Source: an uncultured Stomatobaculum sp.
GTDB taxonomy: Bacteria > Bacillota > Clostridia > Lachnospirales > Lachnospiraceae
Assembly (NCBI GenBank): GCA_938010625.1
Contig: CALLVJ010000139.1
Location: 1-5,453 of the forward strand
Length of the DNA stretch: 5,453 nucleotides
Direction of reading: 5' to 3'
Below are positions 1 through 5,453 of the stretch, piece after piece (positions within the stretch are counted from its first letter, which is position 1; each line of letters begins with the position of its first letter). The notes below the pieces were generated by a model, which was given only the letters and a program-made list of their open reading frames with translations, had not been told where the DNA came from and did not search any database. Made by a program: the position numbers and the translations under genes.

Positions 1-922
1 CACCTATAGGATATTTGTCATCCGCTCTTTTATATATACCTTCCTTGTCCATCCACTTGTTAAATGAGCCGCAGTGATTGAACACACCGTCAATTATAAC
101 TTTAATATTTCTCTTATGTGCTTCTTCTACAAGCCTTATAAACAACTCATTACTTGCCTCAAGGTTTTTCTTACTTGTAACCCTCTTTACATACTTAACG
201 GCGTTCTTATTGTCAGTATCATATTCTCCAAGCACTCCGTCGGCATCCTCCACTATCACACCGATATGCGGGTCAATATAGTCATAGTCCTGTGTGTCAT
301 ACTTGTGATTCGAAGGCGAGACGAAAAGCGGATTGAAATAAATAACCTCGACGCCGAGGTCTTTCAAATAGGCAAACTTTTCCCGCACGCCTGCGAGATC
401 TCCACCGTAAAAATATCCCACATCAAAAGCAGACGGCTTCTCATCCCAGTTTTCAACGTGCTGCACGGGGAGACCAATATAAAGATACTCATCGGTCTCC
501 ACAACATTTGTAAGATCGCCATCCCGGAAGCGATCCACAAAAATCTGGTACATCACAGCGCCTTTGGCCCAGTCCGGCGTCCGAAAGCCCGGAATATGCT
601 GAAAGCAGAGCTCTGTTCGCGCAACAGCGCTTGCGCCGCGCCGATCATAGTAGAGCTTTTCCCCGCTCTCCCTATCCTCAATCAAAAAGAGCCAGGAAAC
701 CGGGCTCTCTGTCACAAAGGTACAGGCATATTCGCGAAAACGATTGCCGCCGCCGACCGGTGAGAGCGAAACCTCTTCTTCCCTCTCCTGTAACAGCAGA
801 CTCACCCGGAGCTTGTCTGTGAGTGCCGCGCGAAAACGCACGCGCAGAGTACAACACGCTCCCTGCATCCATTCTGTGACGTAATGTTCACTGGTATCGC
901 TGAAAAATGCGTTCCTATCCAT
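1..922 (-). CDS. GH13 alpha-glucan hydrolase (neopullulanase/maltogenic amylase-like), 5' part, truncated by window edge
   Basis: Reading the minus strand from ATG at 922 gives an open frame of 307 codons that leaves the window at base 1, so no stop is visible. Residues about 20-107 form a beta-rich N-terminal domain like the CBM34-type domain of neopullulanases. The catalytic barrel then begins with MYQIFVDRF (124-132), YFYGGDL (170-176), GVEVIYFNPLF (190-200) and NHKYDTQDYDYIDPHIG (205-221). GH13 conserved region I is DGVFNH at 278-283. The catalytic Asp/Glu/Asp of regions II-IV lie beyond the edge. About 35-40 residues between DPHIG and the next barrel helix (222-258) form a longer loop than in short amylases. 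No signal peptide is seen, so the enzyme is probably cytosolic and cleaves alpha-1,4 and possibly alpha-1,6 links in malto-oligosaccharides or pullulan; exact specificity is inference. The start is fixed by an in-frame TAG two codons upstream; the only Shine-Dalgarno-like stretch, AGAAGGAAG at 935-943, is rather far away (12 nt). GC content falls strongly toward the left edge. Confidence 0.93.
   Translation of the reverse strand, partial: MDRNAFFSDTSEHYVTEWMQGACCTLRVRFRAALTDKLRVSLLLQEREEEVSLSPVGGGNRFREYACTFVTESPVSWLFLIEDRESGEKLYYDRRGASAVARTELCFQHIPGFRTPDWAKGAVMYQIFVDRFRDGDLTNVVETDEYLYIGLPVQHVENWDEKPSAFDVGYFYGGDLAGVREKFAYLKDLGVEVIYFNPLFVSPSNHKYDTQDYDYIDPHIGVIVEDADGVLGEYDTDNKNAVKYVKRVTSKKNLEASNELFIRLVEEAHKRNIKVIIDGVFNHCGSFNKWMDKEGIYKRADDKYPIG
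902..914 (-). repeat. 13-bp direct repeat, copy at GH13 codons 3-7
   Basis: The minus-strand sequence GAACGCATTTTTC lies inside the first codons of the GH13 gene. An identical copy lies at 1111-1123, about 209 bp upstream. In both places one reading frame gives the peptide NAFFS. It could be a remnant of a small duplication around the gene start, or chance. Confidence 0.5.
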
Positions 923-1166
923 GCCCTATGCCAACTTCCTTCTGTTTTTTCGAGCAGTCGCGCGGTGCATATTCCAAGCTGTCCCGATGCAAAGTCCCAT
1001 GTTGTCGCTTGCTTCGCGGTAACACTCGTCTGTGATGCGTTTTTCTTCCCTGTCACGAAAGAGCTATGATTTCTCGCTGCCTCCTGCTTTGCCCTGTGAC
1101 ACCGCTCTGAGAAAAATGCGTTCTCTGTTCTGTCTCTTTTGTCAGGCAAAAGACCTGTTGCTCTGC
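923..1166. other. Intergenic spacer between hpt and the GH13 gene
   Basis: These 244 bases separate the hpt stop from the GH13 start. I find no tRNA, convincing hairpin with a U tract, or well-matched promoter. The best minus-strand promoter candidate is TTTGCA, 16 bp, TATGCA (about 967-994), which matches consensus poorly. A short stem CAGG/CCTG with a 7-base loop lies just after hpt (1143-1157) but has no T run, so it is not called a terminator. One frame stays open through most of the spacer from a TTG codon at 1149, but it overlaps the GH13 gene out of frame and resembles nothing I recognise. A 13-base sequence (GAACGCATTTTTC on the minus strand) occurs here and again at the GH13 start. 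Confidence 0.7.
1111..1123 (-). repeat. 13-bp direct repeat, copy in the hpt-GH13 spacer
   Basis: This is the second exact copy of GAACGCATTTTTC (minus strand), in the non-coding spacer downstream of hpt. Similarity fades within a few bases on either side, so any duplication must be short or old. No function is assigned. Confidence 0.5.
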
Positions 1167-1703
1167 CTATGCCTGTTCGTCTTCGAACTCGACGACACCA
1201 ATATACGGATAATTCCGATATTTCTGATCATAGTCGAGGCCGTAGCCGACCACAAAGCGATCCGGAATCGTAAAGCAGACATAGTCCACTGTCACCTGCT
1301 TCTTCACACGGCGCTCCGGCTTGTCGAGCAGTGTGCAGAGGTGAATGTCCCTGGGGCCTCGCTTCTCTAAAACCTCAATGAGGTAAGCGAGCGTGCGGCC
1401 AGTGTCAATGATATCCTCAACAATCAACACATGCCTGCCCTCGAGCGGCTCATCGAGATCCTTGACAATGCGCACAACTCCGCTCGACTCCATGCCGCTG
1501 TAACTCGAGACCGACATAAAGTCAAAGGAGACCGGCATCGTTAAGCGCTTGGCAAGTTCGCACATGAACATGGCCCCGCCCTTTAGAACGCAGATGAGGT
1601 GCAGCGGTGTGTCGCCATAGTCGCGATTAATCTGATCTGCAACCTCCTGAATCTTGCGATTGACCTCCTCCTCCCGAAACATCACCTTCACATGTTCTCT
1701 CAT
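1167..1703 (-). CDS. hpt: Hypoxanthine(-guanine) phosphoribosyltransferase
   Basis: This 178-residue protein matches the usual length of bacterial HPRT. The enzyme joins hypoxanthine or guanine to PRPP, giving IMP or GMP in cytosolic purine salvage. Visible family marks are the KGG loop (41-43), the flexible-loop SSYSG (66-70), the PRPP-binding motif VLIVEDIIDTGRT (92-104, with E96, D97 and D100), DKPERR (127-132), and the base-binding FVVGYGLDY (150-158) near the C-terminus. The ATG at 1703 overlaps the tilS stop as ATGA, so the two genes share 4 bases and are probably translationally coupled. A purine-rich GAGGGGG about 7 nt upstream serves as ribosome-binding site. The tilS-hpt pair is conserved in Firmicutes, normally followed by ftsH; here a 244-bp spacer and a GH13 gene follow. 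No terminator is evident after its TAG stop. Confidence 0.97.
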   Translation of the reverse strand: MREHVKVMFREEEVNRKIQEVADQINRDYGDTPLHLICVLKGGAMFMCELAKRLTMPVSFDFMSVSSYSGMESSGVVRIVKDLDEPLEGRHVLIVEDIIDTGRTLAYLIEVLEKRGPRDIHLCTLLDKPERRVKKQVTVDYVCFTIPDRFVVGYGLDYDQKYRNYPYIGVVEFEDEQA

Positions 1704-3070
1704 GCTTCTTCCCCCTCATATCGCAATTCCAATATGGTTGTTGTCGTCTCATCCACCCGATACAGGGCACTTCGCCGCAAACCGATTGCCCAGATCACTT
1801 CCCCTCCCAGGGTGAGCAGCGGCAGCTGTTCCCGCACTGCCCTGGGCAGCGCTACCTCTGTCATAAGCGCGCGCAGGCTCTTATGCCCGCCCCCCTGCAG
1901 TGTCAGCCTGTCACCGGGGCGGCGCGTTCTGATTTCATAGTCTGCGGGCATCTTGTCCCGGTCAAACCACTGGAGAAAGCGCTCTTTGGGAATGCGCTCT
2001 CCCGGCACATGCGGAAAAATGCGGGTGTGAAGCCGCGCCCGTACAGCCGCCTCCGAAAAAGCGGGAGCTGCCGTTACTGCCTCTCTCCGCAGCAGGGCAA
2101 GGCGTCCGTCCCGCCGTTCTGCCAGAAACCCCTGTGGCAGAGAGATGCGCTTGCCCCGTCCCTTGCTTGCAAGCGCCTGTAACGCCTCAATGTGTCGCGC
2201 GGTAATATTCTGCCGCCTCCCCCCCGCTGCCTCTAAGAGCTGCCAGAGGAGATAGCTCTGCACAATGGACGGCTCCCGGCATAGCCCGGCGCAGTCACAG
2301 CTCGCCCCGCCTTGCTCCTGTCGAATCAGTTCTTCTGCCTTTTTACGGGCAAGTACCTCAAAATAGACATCAGCCTCGCGAAAATACTGTCCCGCGCGGG
2401 CAAGGTGCGCGGCGGCTTCCGGATTAATTTCCTCTCTGAGACGCGGCAGAATATCCCGCCGCAGGCGGTTTCTCGCAAAGAGCGCTGTTGCATTGCTCTC
2501 ATCTTCCACATGGGGCTGACAAAGCCGCGCCAGACAAGCCTCGATCTCCGCGCGGGAAACCGTGAGCAACGGGCGCACAATCCGACCCCGCTTCGCCGGA
2601 ATGCCGGCAGCTCCTCTTAAGCCGCTTCCGCGGGCAAGCTGCAACAAAACGGTCTCCGCAGCATCATCTTCCGTATGCGCTGTTACAATCTTGACCGGTC
2701 TGCCAAGGCTTTGACTCCAGCGCTCCGCCGCTTCCTCAAGCGCTGCATAGCGGAATTCTCTGCCCGCGTCCTCCAGGGAGCGGTGCAATTTTCGCGCTGT
2801 GCAGCGCACATCGCCCCGCACAAGAGAAAATGGAATCGCCTTTGTCGCGCAGAGCGCCTTGACAAAGGCAGCGTCTCGCGCTGCTGTTTTCCCCCGAATT
2901 CCATGGTGCACATGGAGCACCGATAGTTTAAGATTTAGTGCCTCGCGGAGCGCTGCAAGACAGCAGAGCAGCGCAGTCGAGTCAGCGCCGCCGCTCACCC
3001 CGAGCAGCAGGGCATCGCCCTCTTCTATCACGCCGCTGCGCCGCACAGTCCATTCCAGCCTATCCTGCAT
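1700..3070 (-). CDS. tilS: tRNA(Ile)-lysidine synthetase TilS
   Basis: TilS is an ATP-dependent N-type PP-loop enzyme that attaches lysine to C34 of the CAU-anticodon tRNA-Ile, so that it reads AUA and is charged with isoleucine. It is essential in most bacteria. The 456-residue length is usual for the full three-part form. The PP-loop signature SGGADS is at 26-31, HHGIRG at 55-60, the second core motif AHTEDDAAET at 131-140 followed by RGSGLRG (147-153), the NRLRRDILP helix at 201-209, and the C-terminal tRNA-recognition domain with RTRRPGDRL at 381-389. One oddity is A137, where most TilS proteins have Gln or Asn (DDQ/DDN). The ATG at 3070 follows GAGGAG by 6 nt, 23 bp after the divIC stop. 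Its TGA overlaps the hpt ATG. It is transcribed with divIC and hpt from the promoter near 3460. Confidence 0.97.
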   Translation of the reverse strand: MQDRLEWTVRRSGVIEEGDALLLGVSGGADSTALLCCLAALREALNLKLSVLHVHHGIRGKTAARDAAFVKALCATKAIPFSLVRGDVRCTARKLHRSLEDAGREFRYAALEEAAERWSQSLGRPVKIVTAHTEDDAAETVLLQLARGSGLRGAAGIPAKRGRIVRPLLTVSRAEIEACLARLCQPHVEDESNATALFARNRLRRDILPRLREEINPEAAAHLARAGQYFREADVYFEVLARKKAEELIRQEQGGASCDCAGLCREPSIVQSYLLWQLLEAAGGRRQNITARHIEALQALASKGRGKRISLPQGFLAERRDGRLALLRREAVTAAPAFSEAAVRARLHTRIFPHVPGERIPKERFLQWFDRDKMPADYEIRTRRPGDRLTLQGGGHKSLRALMTEVALPRAVREQLPLLTLGGEVIWAIGLRRSALYRVDETTTTILELRYEGEEA

Positions 3071-3093
3071 GCTCTTCTCCTCACTGCCCTCTC

Positions 3094-3408
3094 TCAGCGC
3101 TCCGGCTTAAAGAGCACTTCGCCGGGATCTGAGAGCCCTAACTTGTCCTTTGCTTCTTTCACGATGTACTCCCTGGTATCAACCAATGCACTTTCTTTCT
3201 GGAGCGCATCGTTTCGCTCAAGTTCACTCTGATACTTTTCAGCCAGTTCTCTGGTCTGTTTTTCAATCTGACTTGCCCGCTGTACATTTTTCTGGCAGCG
3301 CTGCAACACCAGTACCGCGAGCAGAACCAGTGGCAGGACATAGAGCGCCGCGTAGAGACGGGCTCTAAAACTTTTTTGTTTCCGAGCTTTTTTTCTGTTC
3401 TGAACCAT
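3094..3408 (-). CDS. divIC: DivIC/FtsB-family septum formation initiator
   Basis: This 104-residue bitopic membrane protein has the full family architecture. A basic cytoplasmic N-terminus (residues 1-17, rich in Lys/Arg) precedes one membrane span at about 18-36, then an extracytoplasmic coiled coil at about 40-75, and the family's C-terminal segment REYIVKEAKDKLGLSDPGEV at 79-98. Members act with FtsL and DivIB/FtsQ in the divisome and help activate septal peptidoglycan synthesis by FtsW/FtsI. The ATG at 3408 is preceded by a perfect AGGAGG (3416-3421) with 7-nt spacing. It is the first gene of the divIC-tilS-hpt unit, with its own promoter (3447-3475) and a terminator just upstream closing the previous operon. 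In Bacillus, yabQ lies directly upstream of divIC; here rqcP does. The family call is firm; DivIC rather than FtsL rests on the C-terminal motif and neighbourhood. Confidence 0.93.
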   Translation of the reverse strand: MVQNRKKARKQKSFRARLYAALYVLPLVLLAVLVLQRCQKNVQRASQIEKQTRELAEKYQSELERNDALQKESALVDTREYIVKEAKDKLGLSDPGEVLFKPER

Positions 3409-3446
3409 GCCACTGCCTCCTCTCTCCGCATACAGCTCCGATTTTC

Positions 3447-3475
3447 ATTTTACTCCAGACAGCCCATCTTTTCAA
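3447..3475 (-). promoter_or_regulatory. Housekeeping sigma-factor promoter for divIC-tilS-hpt
   Basis: On the minus strand TTGAAA (3470-3475) and TAAAAT (3447-3452) are separated by exactly 17 bp. Each box matches the sigma-A/sigma-70 consensus at 5 of 6 positions. Transcription would start near 3440, leaving a leader of about 30 nt that contains the AGGAGG of divIC. It lies immediately after the terminator of the hup-rqcP unit, which is what a new transcription unit should look like. Confidence 0.8.
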
Positions 3476-3487
3476 TTTGCTTCAGAC

Positions 3488-3519
3488 AAAAAGCGCCGCC
3501 CAGACGCAGGCGACGCTTT
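3488..3519 (-). terminator. Intrinsic terminator after rqcP
   Basis: Minus-strand arms AAAGCGTCGCC (3509-3519) and GGCGGCGCTTT (3490-3500) form an 11-bp stem with one G-T wobble. The loop is 8 bases, and the descending arm runs into TTTTT (3488-3492). It starts about 18 bp after the rqcP stop, in the right orientation to end the hup-rqcP transcript. The opposite strand lacks an extended T run, so it looks one-directional. Confidence 0.9.
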
Positions 3520-3537
3520 CGCTGTGAATCAATTACC

Positions 3538-3777
3538 TCACAAATAGCGGAATAATTCCTTTGCTTCTTCTTTCTTCGTGGTCTCCGCGAGATCCAGAAT
3601 CTCTGCCTTGACGGTGCGCTGCCCAAAGAGCAGTTCCAAGACATCTCCCTTTTTGACTTCATAGGAGGCCTTGACCGCCTTGCCATTCACGAGCACCCGT
3701 CCTGCGTCGCACGCCTCATTGGCGACTGTGCGGCGCTTGATCAGACGGGAGACTTTCAGGAACTTGTCAATTCGCAT
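3538..3777 (-). CDS. rqcP: S4-domain RNA-binding protein RqcP (YabO/Hsp15 family)
   Basis: This 79-residue protein is an almost bare S4 RNA-binding domain. It begins MRIDKFLKVSRLIKRRTVA (1-19), followed by the domain's turn with AGRVLVNGKAVKASYEVK (25-42) and the GDVLEL strand (44-49), with a short charged tail. RqcP works with RqcH in bacterial ribosome quality control. It binds obstructed 50S subunits carrying peptidyl-tRNA and supports C-terminal alanine tailing of the stalled chain. The reading frame stays open upstream to 3843, but family length and the MRIDK start show that ATG 3777 is correct; the longer version would lie inside hup. That ATG follows the hup stop by one base (TGAGATG), with no good Shine-Dalgarno sequence at normal distance, so translation probably depends on ribosomes finishing hup. 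The terminator at 3488-3519 ends the unit. Confidence 0.93.
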   Translation of the reverse strand: MRIDKFLKVSRLIKRRTVANEACDAGRVLVNGKAVKASYEVKKGDVLELLFGQRTVKAEILDLAETTKKEEAKELFRYL

Positions 3778-3778
3778 C

Positions 3779-4054
3779 TCAGGCGTTGACGGCGTCCTTG
3801 AGAGCCTTTCCAGCCTTGAACTTCGGGGTCTTTGCCGCAGCAATCTTCATGCTCTCGCCAGTTCTCGGATTTCTGCCCTCGCGCGCAGGTCTCTCGGAAA
3901 TCTCGAACGTTCCGAAACCGACAAGCTGGATCTTCTCTCCCCTGACGAGCTCCTGTTCGACAGTCTCCGTGAACGCCTTCAGTGCAGCCTCGGCATCCTT
4001 CTTGGAAATCTCTGCCTTCTCTGCGATCGCAGCTACCAACTCGGTCTTATTCAT
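3779..4054 (-). CDS. hup: DNA-binding protein HU
   Basis: HU is a small homodimeric nucleoid protein that bends DNA and binds with little sequence preference. At 91 residues it has the standard length. It begins [14 protein letters not shown], then the helical dimer body, GFGTF at 46-50, and the DNA-embracing beta arm with [13 protein letters not shown] at 55-67, including the intercalating proline of the RNP triplet (P63). The C-terminal helix [11 protein letters not shown] completes the fold. ATG 4054 has AGGAGG 8 nt upstream (4063-4068). The gene starts 30 bp after the mfd stop, and a near-consensus promoter lies inside the end of mfd, as expected for an abundant protein needing more transcript than mfd. 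Its stop is one base from the rqcP start, so HU and the RQC factor are made from one message. Confidence 0.97.
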   Translation of the reverse strand: MNKTELVAAIAEKAEISKKDAEAALKAFTETVEQELVRGEKIQLVGFGTFEISERPAREGRNPRTGESMKIAAAKTPKFKAGKALKDAVNA

Positions 4055-4084
4055 TCTTGAATCCTCCTGTATTTATAGTTCCTT

Positions 4085-5453
4085 TTACTCCTTACCTTTA
4101 TAGCGGGGCTTTTCCGCCTTGTCAATATCCAAGAGCTTTTTTTCGGGCAAAAGCGCCTCAAAATGCGCGAAAAGCGCCAAAGTTTCTCGGAGCATCGCGT
4201 CCTCCGCGCGCCGCGCACTCTGCTTGGTGAGCAGAAATTCGACTGGCCGCACCGGGCGCACCGAGAGGTGTCCGGCGTAGTCAGCGAGAAGCTGTGGGAG
4301 CTTTTCGGTCTCCAGCACAGCATCTTCTCGCATCGTAATTCTGGCGCTCTCGCGCTTTATCTTGACTTCGGATGCCCTCACCTTTTCCGCTGCCGCGCGG
4401 ATTCGCGCGATCAGCAAGAGATTCGTGACTTCAATCGGCATGTCGCCAAAGCGGTCAATGAGCTCGTCCTGCATCTCCCGCTCTTCTTCCTCATTGGCGA
4501 TCAGCGCAATTCTCTGGTAGAGATCCAGTTTCTGCTCCTCGCTCTTCACATAGCTTTCCGGAATATAAGCGCTCGCCTCGGCCTCAACCGTCGCGCGCAC
4601 AACTTCCTCCTCCTCTCCTCTGTCCTTGCCAGTCAGCTGGCGCACTGCCTGGTTTAAAAGCTTACAGTAGAGGTCGTAGCCGACTGCCTGCATGTGCCCG
4701 TGCTGCGCAGCGCCGAGCACATTGCCTGCGCCTCGGATTTCAAGATCCCGCATGGCAATTCGAATGCCGCTGCCAAGCTCTGTGAACTCGCGGATTGCGC
4801 GGAGCCGCTTCTCAGCCTCCTCGCGGAGCAGTTTCCCCCGCTGGTAGAGCAGGAAAGCATAGCCGATCCGCGAAGACCTGCCGACGCGCCCCCTGAGCTG
4901 GTAGAGCTGCGAGAGCCCGAAGCGGTCCGCCTGTTCAATGATCATGGTATTGACATTCGGAATGTCGAGGCCGGTTTCGATGATGGTCGTCGTGACAAGC
5001 ACATCTATCTCGCCATTCATGAAATCCAGCATGATGTGCTCCAGCTCGCGCTCCTGCATCTTTCCATGCGCATAGGCGACCTCTGCGTCCGGCAGTTCTG
5101 CCGCGAGCTTTGCCGCAAGTTCCGGCAGGCGGCTGATTTTATTGCAGACATAGTAAACCTGACCGCCCCGTTTCAATTCGCGCTGCACAGCCTCCCGCAC
5201 AATCGCATCGCTCTGCTCCATCACATAAGTCTGCACCGGCTGTCTGTCCTGTGGCGGCTCGGAAAGGACAGAGAGTTCCCGTATCCCCGCGAGGCTCATG
5301 TGCAGCGTGCGCGGAATTGGCGTCGCAGAGAGCGTCAGCACATTGACATCCTTCCTGAGCTGCTTCACCTTCTCCTTGTGCGCGACACCAAAGCGCTGCT
5401 CTTCATCAATGATCAGGAGTCCGAGTTTACAGGGCTTAATATCTTTTGAGAGC
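4085..5453 (-). CDS. mfd: Transcription-repair coupling factor Mfd, C-terminal part, truncated by window edge
   Basis: Mfd recognises RNA polymerase stalled at lesions, pushes it off using a RecG-like double-stranded DNA translocase, and recruits UvrA to start nucleotide excision repair. Visible are the last 455 codons of what is normally a protein of about 1,100-1,200 residues; the frame is open to the right edge. In visible residue numbers: helicase motif II IIDEEQRFGV (14-23), motif III SATPIPRTL (42-50), VYYVCNKI (99-106), motif V TTTIIETGLDIPN (154-166), motif VI QLRGRVGRS (185-193), the TRG translocation motif region (about 223-266), and the C-terminal regulatory domain D7 (about 290-430). 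The DEEQ box with the TRG region separates it from ordinary helicases; RecG is excluded by the D7 domain. The start and the UvrB-like and RNA-polymerase-interaction domains lie outside. It ends with TAA 30 bp before hup and carries the hup promoter in its last codons. Confidence 0.97.
   Translation of the reverse strand, partial: LSKDIKPCKLGLLIIDEEQRFGVAHKEKVKQLRKDVNVLTLSATPIPRTLHMSLAGIRELSVLSEPPQDRQPVQTYVMEQSDAIVREAVQRELKRGGQVYYVCNKISRLPELAAKLAAELPDAEVAYAHGKMQERELEHIMLDFMNGEIDVLVTTTIIETGLDIPNVNTMIIEQADRFGLSQLYQLRGRVGRSSRIGYAFLLYQRGKLLREEAEKRLRAIREFTELGSGIRIAMRDLEIRGAGNVLGAAQHGHMQAVGYDLYCKLLNQAVRQLTGKDRGEEEEVVRATVEAEASAYIPESYVKSEEQKLDLYQRIALIANEEEEREMQDELIDRFGDMPIEVTNLLLIARIRAAAEKVRASEVKIKRESARITMREDAVLETEKLPQLLADYAGHLSVRPVRPVEFLLTKQSARRAEDAMLRETLALFAHFEALLPEKKLLDIDKAEKPRYKGKE
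4097..4125 (-). promoter_or_regulatory. Strong housekeeping promoter for hup-rqcP inside the mfd 3' end
   Basis: The minus strand reads TTGACA (4120-4125), a 17-bp spacer, then TATAAA (4097-4102). The -35 box is perfect, the -10 box matches 5 of 6, and the spacing is optimal. It overlaps the last mfd codons (from LDIDK to YKGKE). The start site would be near 4090, giving a leader of roughly 36 nt that includes the HU ribosome-binding site. Confidence 0.82.

Noticed and set aside
74..763. Plus-strand open frame of 229 codons
   Set aside because: It lies antisense to the GH13 gene, whose motifs are unmistakable. The plus-strand translation has no family features and no ribosome-binding site that would support it.
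967..994. Possible promoter for the GH13 gene (TTTGCA, 16 bp, TATGCA)
   Set aside because: Only about 4 of 6 and 3 of 6 consensus matches, much weaker than the two promoters elsewhere in the window.
1030..1052. Possible CcpA cre site upstream of the GH13 gene (AAAAACGCATCAC-like)
   Set aside because: The central CG and flanking A run fit, but several conserved cre positions are missing, so the match is no better than chance.
802..1149. Open minus-strand frame of 115 codons with a TTG start, covering most of the hpt-GH13 spacer
   Set aside because: It overlaps the well-supported GH13 start out of frame by about 120 bases, has an unusual start codon, and its translation shows no recognisable motif or fold. 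Long chance frames are common at this GC content.
1143..1157. Possible terminator after hpt (CAGG/CCTG hairpin)
   Set aside because: The stem is only 4-5 bp and no T tract follows, so it does not meet intrinsic terminator criteria.
3778..3843. 22-residue N-terminal extension of RqcP
   Set aside because: The extra residues lie inside hup, have no family counterpart, and the RqcP family begins with MRIDK-type sequence at the ATG at 3777.
4694..5449. Plus-strand open frame of 251 codons
   Set aside because: It is antisense to the Mfd helicase domains (motifs V and VI lie opposite) and is a by-product of GC-rich codon use.

Overview
The window is a stretch of bacterial chromosome in which every supported gene lies on the minus strand. 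Read in the direction of transcription (right to left) the order is: the 3' part of mfd (transcription-repair coupling factor), hup (HU), rqcP/yabO (S4-domain ribosome quality control factor), divIC (FtsB-like division protein), tilS (tRNA-Ile lysidine synthetase), hpt (hypoxanthine phosphoribosyltransferase), and the first 307 codons of a GH13 alpha-glucan hydrolase that runs off the left edge. The mfd...rqcP...divIC...tilS-hpt order is the classic Firmicutes housekeeping neighbourhood. HU next to mfd, the style of the GH13 protein and a GC content in the mid to upper 50s (hand-counted on a few stretches) point to Clostridia, most plausibly a fairly GC-rich Lachnospiraceae-type lineage. The genus cannot be fixed from the sequence.

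The layout suggests three transcription segments. (1) mfd enters from the right edge and ends at 4085. A near-consensus promoter (TTGACA, 17 bp, TATAAA; 4097-4125) sits inside its last codons and should drive hup-rqcP, which are separated by one base. (2) A strong intrinsic terminator (3488-3519) closes hup-rqcP. It is followed by a second near-consensus promoter (TTGAAA, 17 bp, TAAAAT; 3447-3475) for divIC-tilS-hpt, which are tightly packed, tilS and hpt overlapping by 4 bases. (3) A 244-bp spacer without a recognisable gene or terminator separates hpt from the GH13 gene.

Functionally the core set combines DNA repair at stalled RNA polymerase, nucleoid architecture, rescue of obstructed 50S subunits, cell division, AUA decoding and purine salvage. 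The GH13 gene (cytosolic malto-oligosaccharide or pullulan breakdown) does not belong to this set.

The main surprises are of gene content and composition, not a new system. The sporulation genes that usually lie between rqcP and tilS in spore-formers (yabP, yabQ, spoIIE) are absent. ftsH, the usual gene after hpt, is replaced by the GH13 gene. GC content in the GH13 gene falls from about 57% near codons 90-107 to about 37% over its last 80 visible codons. I see no RNA genes, CRISPR arrays or insertion sequences, and I did not find evidence of a previously undescribed system.
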